Source of the DNA: Paenibacillus etheri
GTDB lineage: Bacteria > Bacillota > Bacilli > Paenibacillales > Paenibacillaceae
Length of the DNA: 64,000 bases
Reading direction: 5' to 3'
Assembly (NCBI RefSeq): GCF_001012825.1
Contig: NZ_LCZJ02000026.1
Location: forward strand, 470,761 to 534,760
Every line of letters begins with the position of its first letter. The stretch's first letter is position 1. A program made the position numbers and the translations under genes. The notes below the pieces were generated by a model, which was given only the letters and a program-made list of their open reading frames with translations, was not told the DNA's origin and ran no database searches. Below, in pieces: positions 9,459 through 18,343 of the stretch.

Positions 9459-10356
9459 TCAATTGTAAAAAATAATCTTCCAGCGTATGTTGTTTCTTGC
9501 TGATGCTTTCAATTTCCACATCTGCTAGCACTAACGCCTTATTCAGATCACGTTGTGAGATTCCACCGTCATATATTCTTACTGTAATATGATCCAGAAC
9601 TTTGAAATTATTGAGGCCAAGCTTATGCTCCAACACGTACACCGCTTTGCTAATCTCATTTGTAACCACTTCGATATATTCTGTATTTTGGCCGCGAATG
9701 GACTCCATGGCTACTTCTTCTACCAGAGCACCCTGCCGGATCACACCGATGGTATCAGCAATCTGCTCGATTTCCCCCAGAATATGACTAGATACAAGTA
9801 ACGTCATTCCATATTCACGGCTAAGCATCCGGAACACTTCACGCATCTCTTTGATTCCCACAGGATCTAGTCCATTAATTGGCTCATCCAGAATGAGTAG
9901 CTCCGGTTTCGTCATAAAGGCTCTGGCAATACCAAGACGTTGCTTCATCCCAAGCGAAAATTGCTTCACTGGCTTTTTATCGATCCCCGTAAGCTTTACT
10001 AGCTCCAACGCTTCGCCAATTGCTTGTGGATCATAATAGCCCATGTACTCTCCGTGCAAAATTAGATTTTCTTTGGCTGTCAGTTTATCATAAAACACTG
10101 GATATTCAATGATGCAGCCCATCCGCTTCAGCATTTCATAAGAATGGTCTGTCATTTTTTCATTAAAAAAATCAATTTCCCCACTCGTCGGTTTAACGAG
10201 GTTCGTGATCATTTTCATGACCGTAGTTTTGCCTGCACCATTAGGTCCAAGAAACCCGTAAATTTCACCTTGTTTAATATTCATATTCACATTGCTAACG
10301 GCTTCTTTGCCTTGATAGGTTTTCGTTAAATTTCTTGTCCGGAGTATAGTAGTCAT
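9436..10356 (-). CDS. ABC transporter ATP-binding protein (bacitracin/lantibiotic export type)
   Basis: 306-residue ATPase: Walker A GPNGAGKTT (residues 38-46), signature SLGMKQRLGIA, Walker B LLILDEP and switch His in LLVSSHIL. The C-terminal extension of about 80 residues is typical of BcrA/CcmA-like exporters. GAGGAG precedes the ATG. Operon order, reading leftward, is ATPase then permease. A two-component system lies immediately upstream, with a likely regulator site in the gap (10400-10454). Role: powers the permease at 8751-9458, probably detoxification of a peptide antibiotic. Confidence 0.88.
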   Translation of the reverse strand: MTTILRTRNLTKTYQGKEAVSNVNMNIKQGEIYGFLGPNGAGKTTVMKMITNLVKPTSGEIDFFNEKMTDHSYEMLKRMGCIIEYPVFYDKLTAKENLILHGEYMGYYDPQAIGEALELVKLTGIDKKPVKQFSLGMKQRLGIARAFMTKPELLILDEPINGLDPVGIKEMREVFRMLSREYGMTLLVSSHILGEIEQIADTIGVIRQGALVEEVAMESIRGQNTEYIEVVTNEISKAVYVLEHKLGLNNFKVLDHITVRIYDGGISQRDLNKALVLADVEIESISKKQHTLEDYFLQLIGGEGVA

Positions 10357-10399
10357 TTCCGCGCTCCTCTTTGTTTTCGTCTCGTCTTCCTTAGTTCTT

Positions 10400-10454
10400 A
10401 TTGTACACAGCAGAATTTTCTTTTTTATTACTCAATTCTTACGAAAATCTTAAG
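10400..10454 (-). promoter_or_regulatory. candidate OmpR-type regulator site and promoter for ABC exporter
   Basis: On the minus strand, CTTAAGATTTTCGTAAGAAT (10435-10454) holds two TTAAG/TAAG-like half sites 11 bases apart, the arrangement bound by OmpR-type regulators. A -10-like TACAAT follows at 10400-10405. It sits between the kinase gene and the ATPase gene and would drive the ABC genes. Inferred from pattern only. Confidence 0.45.
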
Positions 10455-10473
10455 CTGTACACAATTTCACTCC

Positions 10474-11409
10474 TTAGAAGCTTAATCTGCGAAAAGAAAG
10501 GGTAAATACCGTTCTCACAAACGGTTGACTAACCAGTGTAATCGTTCCATTCATCTGCTCCGTTAATCTTTTGGTGATGGTCAGACCCAGACCGCTGCCT
10601 TGATACGATCGGTTTCTCGAATCCTCCAATGTATAAAGCCGTTCAAATACTTTATCCTGGTGAGCTTCACTAATGCCTTTTCCCCGGTCCCAAACATCTA
10701 TGTATACTTTGTTCTTATCACTATAAAGTTTCAAGCCTAATACGCCTCCGGCATCCCCGTAAGCAATCGCATTCGATAACAAATTGGACAAGATCCGGTC
10801 AAGCGCCTCTTCGTTCCCCATGAAAAAAAGTGACTCATCAGGGATCTCTATTTCCACCTCACTACCCTTGGCGCTAAGGATATCATAGAAAGAAAGAATA
10901 TTGCGTCTGCATACTTCGCCTGCCTCAACACGTGTAAGATTGATTTCTCGATCCCCCGATTCCAACTTGGCCAAGTCAAAGAACTTGTTCATCAGATGGA
11001 TCACTTCATTCGCTTTTTGGTGAATCGTATTCATCATCCGTTCCCGTTCCTCGGCTGGCATATGCTCATCCTGCTGAATCGTTTCAATATAACCGAGCAC
11101 TACCGTTAGCGGAGTCTTAAGATCGTGTGAAATGTTCGACAGCATATTACGCATGGACTTCTCCAGCTTCACGCGCCCAATGCTTCCTTTATGGTTAACG
11201 TCGAGCAGCCGATTTAGATCAATTAACACACTTTGCAGCTCTAGATTACTACTAAATAACAGCAGTCTTTCGTGTGAACCTTCGGCCATGATGCTACTTA
11301 ACTTGTCATGAATATATTTTAGGTCCCTAGAAGCTTTACGCGAATGCTGATATTGCCATCCAATGACGACGAGCAGGAGTACAATGACCACACTAAGCGC
11401 CATACTCAT
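10474..11409 (-). CDS. membrane sensor histidine kinase
   Basis: 311-residue kinase with one N-terminal membrane helix (residues 2-19), a short linker without an extracellular sensor domain, HisKA with SNISHDLKTPLT (His95) and HATPase_c with NLLSNAIAYG, DRGKGI and GSGLGLTI. Its start overlaps the regulator stop codon (TAATG). Kinases of this minimal kind beside an ABC exporter often take their signal from the transporter itself. In the well-known BceS case the permease is large, whereas here the ABC-2 permease is small, so the signal route is uncertain. Confidence 0.88.
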   Translation of the reverse strand: MSMALSVVIVLLLVVIGWQYQHSRKASRDLKYIHDKLSSIMAEGSHERLLLFSSNLELQSVLIDLNRLLDVNHKGSIGRVKLEKSMRNMLSNISHDLKTPLTVVLGYIETIQQDEHMPAEERERMMNTIHQKANEVIHLMNKFFDLAKLESGDREINLTRVEAGEVCRRNILSFYDILSAKGSEVEIEIPDESLFFMGNEEALDRILSNLLSNAIAYGDAGGVLGLKLYSDKNKVYIDVWDRGKGISEAHQDKVFERLYTLEDSRNRSYQGSGLGLTITKRLTEQMNGTITLVSQPFVRTVFTLSFRRLSF

Positions 11410-12122
11410 TATAGCTGCTCTCCCAGCTTATACCCGATCCCCCATAACGTCTTGATGTACGCTGGATGGGAGGGATCATCTTCTATTTTTTCGCGTAATC
11501 TTCTCATATGTACATTAATAACGTTCTCATCCCCGAAATAATCATCTGCCCACACGCTGGTATAAATCTGTGCTTTGGTGAAGACTCTGCCAGGATGCGT
11601 AACAAACAGCTTAAGAATATGAAATTCCTTAGACGTTAACTTCACTTCTTCCCCATTCTTTAGCGCAGAGAAATTATCCAAATCCACAGTCAGACCACCA
11701 ATGGAAATCCTTTGCGTTATAGGAATCGGAGCTTCCGCTTGGATTGGGGGAGTAGCATAACCCGCTCGTCGAATCGCAGCCTTCACTCTAGCAGCTAATT
11801 CGATCATTGAAAATGGCTTGGTAATATAATCATCCGCCCCAAAACCAAGTCCTAGCGCTTTATCCACATCGCTGTCCTTGGCTGACATGATCAACACAGG
11901 AACTAGACTTGTCGCACGGATCGTCTGGAGAATGTCAGTACCGCTGCGCTTGGGCAGCATAAGATCTAATAAGACAAGATCAAATGGATTACTAGTACGG
12001 AATGTCCTCTCCGCTACTTCACCATCAAACGCTGTTTCCACTTCATAGCCCTCTTTTACTAAATAGGACCTAACCATTTCACTAATCGCTTCGTCATCTT
12101 CAATTAATAATATACGGTGCAT
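11409..12122 (-). CDS. OmpR/PhoB-family response regulator
   Basis: 237-residue DNA-binding regulator. The receiver domain has IEDDEA at the N-terminus, phospho-acceptor Asp53 (LVLLDLMLP), a conserved Ser in VLIMSAKD and the Lys in YITKPFS. The winged-helix domain (about 140-235) has LTSKEFHILKLF and YKTLWGIGYKL. GGAGG lies eight bases before the ATG at 12122; the longer reading would need a TTG inside that site. It is cotranscribed with the kinase gene (one-base overlap) and likely controls the ABC exporter downstream. Confidence 0.92.
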   Translation of the reverse strand: MHRILLIEDDEAISEMVRSYLVKEGYEVETAFDGEVAERTFRTSNPFDLVLLDLMLPKRSGTDILQTIRATSLVPVLIMSAKDSDVDKALGLGFGADDYITKPFSMIELAARVKAAIRRAGYATPPIQAEAPIPITQRISIGGLTVDLDNFSALKNGEEVKLTSKEFHILKLFVTHPGRVFTKAQIYTSVWADDYFGDENVINVHMRRLREKIEDDPSHPAYIKTLWGIGYKLGEQL

Positions 12123-12165
12123 GAATGCTGCCTCCAATGATCTGAGAATAAAGATGAATGCTGGA

Positions 12166-12999
12166 TTATTCGTAATGCCCCTTAACCTCGGGCAGTTGCT
12201 TATAAATACTTCCGGCTTGCACGATCTTAATGATCGCTTGAGCTAGTTCAGTCATCTGACCGGCATCCTCAGTATTCTGACATTCCGTCCACTGATAATG
12301 ACGCTCTCCATTATTGATCTGAACCGTTAAATCATAACTTACAGCAGGTTTTCGATTACACTCGGTAGATAATTCTTTTTCATCTAAGTAATTTGCCAGA
12401 ACCATTTCTTTATAGATTTGTCCACGTTCCTGTTCAGTAAGCCCAAAATCGTTAACGCTGGCAACTTCCCCATTCTGGAGATCTTTTACTAGCTTCATAT
12501 CAATAGTGTTGATCTCATTCTTTAAGTTCACGCCATATTTTAAAACAAACTCAAACTTATCTTGTTTCGTTACATCAAAAGGGATCTGAAGCAGCTCGAT
12601 CTTTGCTTGCTCGCCCTCACAGCCCGTCAACGTAAACGACAGAAGCTTATCCGTTTCATTTCTAACAAGGTTCTTACAAGTGTATTTGGTTACTTGGGGA
12701 CTACCAAATTTATCTTCTGAATTATCATTCCGCATTTCAATCCCTTGGTCAGTGTACTTCAAGTCATTAAAGATCGGATCGCCTTCAATCGTGTAATGAA
12801 CCACACGCTGTGTACCTGTTTTGCTGTGGATAAAAGCATCCAGCTTCTCAAGATTCTTAACAATCATTCCATGGCTGTTTATCACATCTTCTTGTTCATT
12901 AATGGTTGTAGTGAACTGCTCTTCTCTATTTGATGGCTGATTAAAGCAACCCGTTATTATAAGTGTTATAAAAAGAAGAAGAATTCCGCTCGATCTCAT
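12166..12999 (-). CDS. DUF4362 lipoprotein
   Basis: 277-residue predicted lipoprotein. A hydrophobic signal segment (ILLLFITLIITGC) ends in a lipobox with Cys18. The first half (residues 35-140) contains DVINSHGMIVKNLEKLDAF, VVHYTIEGDPIFNDLKY and FGSPQVTKYTC, the pattern of DUF4362 proteins. The second half is a separate region with Cys in TECNRKP and TECQN. AAGGAGG precedes the start. It lies 43 bases upstream of the response regulator on the same strand, so it may be in the same transcript. Function unknown. Confidence 0.75.
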   Translation of the reverse strand: MRSSGILLLFITLIITGCFNQPSNREEQFTTTINEQEDVINSHGMIVKNLEKLDAFIHSKTGTQRVVHYTIEGDPIFNDLKYTDQGIEMRNDNSEDKFGSPQVTKYTCKNLVRNETDKLLSFTLTGCEGEQAKIELLQIPFDVTKQDKFEFVLKYGVNLKNEINTIDMKLVKDLQNGEVASVNDFGLTEQERGQIYKEMVLANYLDEKELSTECNRKPAVSYDLTVQINNGERHYQWTECQNTEDAGQMTELAQAIIKIVQAGSIYKQLPEVKGHYE

Positions 13000-13131
13000 C
13001 GATCATAACCTCCTTAAACACTCCATAGGTAGAATCATTTGTTAAAGTATACCAATAATTATGGATGCTGGGTATCCCTTGAGAGGGATATCGAATGATA
13101 GAGAGATTGATAGAAATTTAAACTAGATAGC

Positions 13132-13161
13132 AAAAAAAGCCGATTGGATATCCAATCAGCT
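13132..13161 (-). terminator. terminator of the CPBP gene
   Basis: On the minus strand, AGCTGATTGG-ATAT-CCAATCGGCT is followed by seven T residues, about 90 bases after the CPBP stop codon. Confidence 0.88.
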
Positions 13162-13247
13162 GTGCTCCTGTACCTCAGAAACCTTCTCAACATCTATCGC
13201 ACTAAATGCTTAACCTCTTTGTGACTCTACGGAAATCCCTCCGGCTC

Positions 13248-14012
13248 TTAATGCAAGAAATGCATCAGGAACGGTGCTACTGTTGCGCTACCTAACATGC
13301 CCATCCCAAATATCGCCCAGTCATTTAAAATATGTGCAATGATGGAAGTCCAAATGTTCTTTGTTTTCATGTAAGCAAGCGTTAGAACCACTCGAGCGAT
13401 TCCGATTCCCAGAATGGCCTGAGTAAAATTAAAATGATACGTTGGTAGGTGCAATGCACCAAATATGATTGCTGTTACGATTAATGCAATGAGCACGGAC
13501 GCTTTGCGTGACATTTTCATGCCCATGAAACAAAGCTGCATAATCGCCAAGAATGGCAAGATCGTAAACAATTCTTCGCCGATCAATTGAAATCCTGATA
13601 CGAACATTGTCCAAAGCTTCTCACCTATTGAAAGGGTATTCCCGTGACCAAGTACCGCATTATCTGTTAAAGGAGCTCCCAGCGATTTAAGCAGCATTCC
13701 TACCGCCATCGTTACGATGAGATTAATAATAAAGAATAAAATCCCGTATAATACATGACTTACTTTAGGCTTTTTGAAGAGAATCCCTAACTTTCCTTTG
13801 GTTGCCCACACTAATCCGATTAATGGTAACAACGTGAATAGAAACGGACCGATCTTGCTCTGCACATCGAGAGACATGAAGGGAATATCTACGAGCATTG
13901 GTAATACACCTAAAACGATACTTGCCAGAATCACTACCCATTTGCCAATGGGCATGAAATACGGCTGTCCATTATACAATGGATAATCTACTGTTTGTTT
14001 TACTTTTGTCAT
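13248..14012 (-). CDS. CPBP-family intramembrane protein (Abi/CAAX protease-like)
   Basis: 254-residue polytopic membrane protein with about seven to eight hydrophobic segments. CPBP motifs are present: GEELFTILPF (motif 1, the Glu pair), ALHLPTYHF (motif 2 His) and HILNDWAIF (motif 3 His/Asn). Motif 1 is usually EExxxR; here the Arg position is Ile, so the protein may be an altered or inactive member. Members process prenylated or signal peptides or give self-immunity to bacteriocins. It is monocistronic, with a terminator at 13132-13161. Confidence 0.82.
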   Translation of the reverse strand: MTKVKQTVDYPLYNGQPYFMPIGKWVVILASIVLGVLPMLVDIPFMSLDVQSKIGPFLFTLLPLIGLVWATKGKLGILFKKPKVSHVLYGILFFIINLIVTMAVGMLLKSLGAPLTDNAVLGHGNTLSIGEKLWTMFVSGFQLIGEELFTILPFLAIMQLCFMGMKMSRKASVLIALIVTAIIFGALHLPTYHFNFTQAILGIGIARVVLTLAYMKTKNIWTSIIAHILNDWAIFGMGMLGSATVAPFLMHFLH

Positions 14013-14141
14013 GTTGCACGACCTTCCAACGCTTATTATTATACTGTGTATCCTATCACTGGAATATGAACTATAAATGAACTGACAAGTTCATTTATAA
14101 TCCCTGATGAAATGCTCGATTTCTGGCCGAAGATGGAGCAT

Positions 14142-14181
14142 AAAAATAACCAGTCACCGACATCGATCGGTAACTGGTTAT
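14142..14181 (-). terminator. terminator ending the glycan operon
   Basis: ATAACCAGT-ACCG pairs with CGGT-ACTGGTTAT across a short loop, followed on the minus strand by TTTTTA, immediately after the ROK kinase stop codon. Confidence 0.85.
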
Positions 14182-14191
14182 CTTTGTATTA

Positions 14192-15151
14192 TCAATTGAA
14201 TCCGAAGGAATCGTCAAATAATCTCGATATTCCGATAAGCGTATGTTCGAATACATTTTCTGAAGTAAAGATAACAATAGATGATTCAGCCAATCCTTTC
14301 TGGAGGGCGGGACCAAATAAATCGATGCTTTTAGCAATTTGACCGCCAATAACGATGCGGCTTGGCTGATAGTCTATAACATAGGAATTTAGCATCCCAG
14401 CCAATTGTGTACCGAATTCTTCAAATACCTTGCAGCACAAGTTATTCCCATTTCTTGCTTGTTCTGCGAGTTCCTTCACGTCCATCCCTTTTTCTAGAAC
14501 TCCCATCTGCTCTGCCAGGCGAAGAATTCCGCGACGCGAGAAGGCATCATCTACGGAGCTCTCTAGGAAAGGTTTATCAAAAAGCCAACCGTCCTTGGGA
14601 ACACCTGGTCCTTCGTTCAGGATCGATGCACGATCAATAAATGCGGAGCCTAACCCTGTCCCTATAGTTAACGAAATATATCGTTCATTTGGAAATAACC
14701 TGCTTACGCCTAAGGCAAACAACTTGGCATCATTCTCAAAGCGAATATTTGCCTGCAGCAGGTGCTTGGCCCATTCCGTATGTTGTAAGGTATTGAACCG
14801 GGTATATAATACTTCTCGTATATTCTCACCATACAACGCCTCATATTTACTAAGCCCCTGAATATAACAGATACCTTGCCGGTAATCAAAGGGCCCAGGA
14901 AAAGCGAGACCGATATTCCAAGTACAGTCTGCCGATTTCCCTAGTGTAACGGTATAGAACTGATATTGATCTTCGAATATAGAAATAAACTGCTCTATAA
15001 TCACATCGACGTCTTGATCAGCAAGGGCAGGATGCTGCTTGCAGCTAGCCTGTAGCAATTCCCCATCCACGACTAAACCAGATTTAATAAAGGTTCCTCC
15101 CACGTCTAAAGCGATCACGACTTTAGGCTTCAAAGGAGACTCACATCCCAT
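14192..15151 (-). CDS. ROK-family sugar kinase
   Basis: 319-residue ROK protein. The N-terminal phosphate-binding loop VIALDVGGTFIKSGLV and SLTIGTGLGSAFI are clear. The usual ExGH and zinc-binding CxCGxxGC motifs are missing; the region reads NEGPGVPKDGWLFDKPF instead. It is the last gene of the glycan operon. It overlaps the isomerase gene by 22 bases, so translation is coupled, and the pairing points to a mannose, glucose or N-acetylhexosamine kinase that feeds the isomerase. The absence of an N-terminal helix-turn-helix rules out a ROK repressor. Substrate is inferred from context. Confidence 0.8.
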   Translation of the reverse strand: MGCESPLKPKVVIALDVGGTFIKSGLVVDGELLQASCKQHPALADQDVDVIIEQFISIFEDQYQFYTVTLGKSADCTWNIGLAFPGPFDYRQGICYIQGLSKYEALYGENIREVLYTRFNTLQHTEWAKHLLQANIRFENDAKLFALGVSRLFPNERYISLTIGTGLGSAFIDRASILNEGPGVPKDGWLFDKPFLESSVDDAFSRRGILRLAEQMGVLEKGMDVKELAEQARNGNNLCCKVFEEFGTQLAGMLNSYVIDYQPSRIVIGGQIAKSIDLFGPALQKGLAESSIVIFTSENVFEHTLIGISRLFDDSFGFN

Positions 15152-16947
15152 GCCTTGGATACGCCAGCTTTCACAAGCTTACATGGCTTGTTTCCGATAT
15201 TTATAATTTTGTATGCACTGAACACGGCTGGAAGGATATATGATTCCGCGTATTGTAACTCCACATATATAGATTCGTCTGCACAGGATACTATACGAAC
15301 CTTTTCTCCCTCAACCAAGTTATACATTACCATTTCGTTATTTGTATGGTCCTCCCATGTATCATGTAAGTGCACACGATGAACATAGAACAGTAGATCT
15401 TCACGCTGTCCAAGAACATACTCCTCGTTAATGCCCTGCTTTTGCAGCAAGCTTGGCGTAGGAATCAAATTTCCCTCTACCCATGCCGTTCTTTTATCGA
15501 AATCAATATTGTCAAAGGCATGATCAATATTAATCGGACGAGGCTTGCCATCCATCCCTTTACGAAGGAAATCGTAGATTTTGAACGTAAACCACCATGT
15601 CGTAGAGGATATTTCGAGTACCAGGTTATTCTTTCCAGAGGCATGAACGGTCCCTGTAGGAATTAGGAATAAATCTCCCTTATTCGCTTCATATTGATTA
15701 ACGAAGTCCGTGATTTGAATGGGTTCACCAGTTTCTTGTGCATGGTGTACCGCATTAAAGAATTCCTCCTTCGTACAATGTTCGGTCAGCCCCAAGAACA
15801 CAGATGTATTCTCTAAATTCTCCATGATATAGTAAGATTCTTGCTGTGCCATAAATTCATTAAATGTCTCACGAATATACTCCTGCTTCGGATGGACCTG
15901 GCACGACAAGCTATCTCCGTCGATGGTATCAAGGTAGTCGAAGCGAATCGGAAAATAATCGCCAAACAGCCCGACAATACGATTCCCGAGAATTGCCGGA
16001 TGCTCATAATGCATGACCATGAGGAAGGGGATCTCGATTAATTCGTCATTGTATTTCACCAGAATGGAGTTTTCTGGTGCGATCGGCTCAAAGCTCCATG
16101 CGCAGTTGGCCCACTCCTTCGGAAGCTCCGCGAATTTCTTCAAATATTGACCGCCCCATATCCCTGGCGCGAAGAACGGTTTTACACGCATGGGGGACTT
16201 AGCGATATCTGCAATCATCTGGCGAAGGGTGAAGACCGTCGTTAGCTTGGGACACTCGGGCTCATTCATATCAACGTAATAGTGGATCGAATTCAATACT
16301 TCTTTACGGTAAGTTTCTAGCACAGGCCATTCCACGAATAGACAGATTTTATACTTCTCCACCACATCTCGGTTCCAACTGAAGCCGAAATTCAATAAAT
16401 GTGCTTTATGCTCCATTTGCTGATATTCACGAGAAACATCCAGGAAGTAGGTGAGGTCATAGTTGCCTTTTCCAAGCCAATAAGCCCCTGGCCCGAAGGT
16501 GATGATGAAGGTTGTTTGGTGGACAGGTAATTGAATCTGGTTTTTGAAACTGTCTATTTTGTCTTGTGCTTCTGGAATGAAATAATCTCCAATCTTAGCA
16601 TCCGAAAAATAACCAAATGCACGATTATCTGTAATATTCGCTTCAAAGAACGTACGAAGCTCTTCACTTGTCTTCATGAAGCTATTGGTTCCGATGAGAA
16701 GTGTCTTATGACCCTCTTGCTCCAATACATCTATGATCCTAGCTAGGACGTGCTGATAATCGGCACCGTGCGTTCCGTCAATAGCAACGTGAATAACACT
16801 AGTGGAATTCATCGCTGCTTGTTGAAGTAGCGGGGACAATATTGCCTCAAAACCTCGCTGCACTCCGTCTTTTGCATAAGGTGTAACTGTATCTGGCTTC
16901 ATCTGTTGAATGAACCGAATCGGGTTTATAGGTCTCTTTTCGAACAT
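15130..16947 (-). CDS. class I mannose-6-phosphate isomerase with N-terminal P-loop-like domain
   Basis: 605-residue two-domain protein. Residues about 50-220 resemble a uridine-kinase-like nucleotide-binding fold (VIHVAIDGTHGADYQHVLARI, TYFLDVSREYQQMEH), but the Walker A motif is degenerate (GTHGADY, with no GKS/T). Residues about 250-605 are a type I phosphomannose isomerase: SCQVHPK, GLTEH, GDLFLIPTGTVHASG supply the zinc ligands, and NNLVLEISSTTWW follows. It interconverts mannose-6-phosphate and fructose-6-phosphate. The start is the ATG at 16947, eight bases after AGGAG; the GTG at 16956 overlaps that site. At 605 residues it is about twice the length of a plain isomerase. Confidence 0.85.
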   Translation of the reverse strand: MFEKRPINPIRFIQQMKPDTVTPYAKDGVQRGFEAILSPLLQQAAMNSTSVIHVAIDGTHGADYQHVLARIIDVLEQEGHKTLLIGTNSFMKTSEELRTFFEANITDNRAFGYFSDAKIGDYFIPEAQDKIDSFKNQIQLPVHQTTFIITFGPGAYWLGKGNYDLTYFLDVSREYQQMEHKAHLLNFGFSWNRDVVEKYKICLFVEWPVLETYRKEVLNSIHYYVDMNEPECPKLTTVFTLRQMIADIAKSPMRVKPFFAPGIWGGQYLKKFAELPKEWANCAWSFEPIAPENSILVKYNDELIEIPFLMVMHYEHPAILGNRIVGLFGDYFPIRFDYLDTIDGDSLSCQVHPKQEYIRETFNEFMAQQESYYIMENLENTSVFLGLTEHCTKEEFFNAVHHAQETGEPIQITDFVNQYEANKGDLFLIPTGTVHASGKNNLVLEISSTTWWFTFKIYDFLRKGMDGKPRPINIDHAFDNIDFDKRTAWVEGNLIPTPSLLQKQGINEEYVLGQREDLLFYVHRVHLHDTWEDHTNNEMVMYNLVEGEKVRIVSCADESIYVELQYAESYILPAVFSAYKIINIGNKPCKLVKAGVSKAWDVSLL

Positions 16948-16999
16948 AGTTGTCACTCCTATACAGCTGTATGAGTTCTACCCCGCTCTTGGCTAATTC

Positions 17000-18322
17000 T
17001 TAAGGCAATAAGCCTGATTCCAGTGCCTTCCACACAAGCTGTGCGAACTGGCTGTTCGACCAAGCGAACCATTCACGCGTAAAGTTGGTTGGATCATGGA
17101 CATCAAAACCCTCATGCATAAACCCAGTACCTGCATCTGTAGACTCACAGATTTCAATCATCTCGAGCATCTCTTGCGGATCAACTGCTGTTAAGCCTTG
17201 CATCGTATATGCTAGATGCCATACGAATCCTGCGCTAGTATGCGGGCTGCCAATGCCGCTCAGCTTCTCGCCTTTGAAGAAATAGGGATTATCCTCACTT
17301 AAAGCAAATTTACGGGTATTCAAATATATCGGGTCGTCTGGCGCACAGTAACCTAGATAGGGTGCTGACATTAAGCTAGGGGTACCTGCATCGTCCATCA
17401 ATAAATGGTTACCGAAACCATCCGTTTCGAATGCGTACATTTTGCCGTATTTGGAATGGTCAATGATTCCATAAAGCTCAATTGCATGCCGGATTTCTTC
17501 TTCCATTGCCGTCATTCGGGCTACGAGATTTGAATCTCTATATACATATTGAGCAATTTCCTGCAATTGTCGAAGTGTTACAGCGGCGAACATATTCGAT
17601 GGAATATTGAAGTGAAAGTCACACGCATCATCGCTGGGGCGGAAGCCTGACCAGATCAGTCCAACATTATTTACCGGCATCCCCAAACCGTTCTTACGTA
17701 ATGTATCTATCATGATGCCGTTGTGACGTTGAAAGCGGTAGGTTGACTGCTCCTTGTGCTCCTGCTCAATCTGCCATACGTTCAACATCTTTAGTAGTGA
17801 GGTTCGGAATGCTTCATCAAAGATCCCGGTGCGCCCGGTTTCTTTCCAATATAGATAGGCCAAGCGGAATGAGAAGCACATGGAATCCAGCTCAAATTTA
17901 CGCTCCCATACCCAAGGTGAGCTGTCTGTCTCATCCGTTGCATTCCAATGCCAATCATTTGCAGACTCGTTAAAGGCATTCGCATAGGGATCAATTTGAA
18001 TATAAAACATATGACGGCGTATTAAGCCTTCAAAAACCCGCTGAAGCTCAGCATCTTCCTTGGCAAAAGGAACATAATGAATAACCTGCTCAACAGAGTC
18101 ACGCAGCCACATCGCCGGAATATCGCCAGTTAACACAAACGTTGTTCCATCATCTAGCAGCTTAGTAGTTGTTTCTAATGTATTTGGAAAACAATTCTGG
18201 AATAATTGACGCAGCTTCGGACGATGAGCCAGACGTTCACTAGCGTCCTTCATGACTTGCTGAACCGCCTGAGGCAGAGGGAACTTATTAATTTCAATAG
18301 TAGGTAAACGATGCTCTTTCAT
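17000..18322 (-). CDS. GH125 exo-alpha-1,6-mannosidase
   Basis: 440-residue (alpha/alpha)6 barrel hydrolase of family GH125. Recognisable motifs are LTGDIPAMWLRDSVEQV, IDPYANAFNESANDWHW, ERKFELDSMCFSFRLAY, GIGSPHTSAGFVWHL and TREWFAWSNSQFAQLVW. Characterised members remove non-reducing terminal alpha-1,6-linked mannose, as on N-glycan cores, with inversion. It has no signal peptide, so it acts in the cytoplasm. GGGAGGG precedes the ATG. It lies between the GH3 gene (22-base gap) and the isomerase gene in the same operon. Confidence 0.92.
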   Translation of the reverse strand: MKEHRLPTIEINKFPLPQAVQQVMKDASERLAHRPKLRQLFQNCFPNTLETTTKLLDDGTTFVLTGDIPAMWLRDSVEQVIHYVPFAKEDAELQRVFEGLIRRHMFYIQIDPYANAFNESANDWHWNATDETDSSPWVWERKFELDSMCFSFRLAYLYWKETGRTGIFDEAFRTSLLKMLNVWQIEQEHKEQSTYRFQRHNGIMIDTLRKNGLGMPVNNVGLIWSGFRPSDDACDFHFNIPSNMFAAVTLRQLQEIAQYVYRDSNLVARMTAMEEEIRHAIELYGIIDHSKYGKMYAFETDGFGNHLLMDDAGTPSLMSAPYLGYCAPDDPIYLNTRKFALSEDNPYFFKGEKLSGIGSPHTSAGFVWHLAYTMQGLTAVDPQEMLEMIEICESTDAGTGFMHEGFDVHDPTNFTREWFAWSNSQFAQLVWKALESGLLP

Positions 18323-18343
18323 AATTTGGTAACCCTCCCGTGA

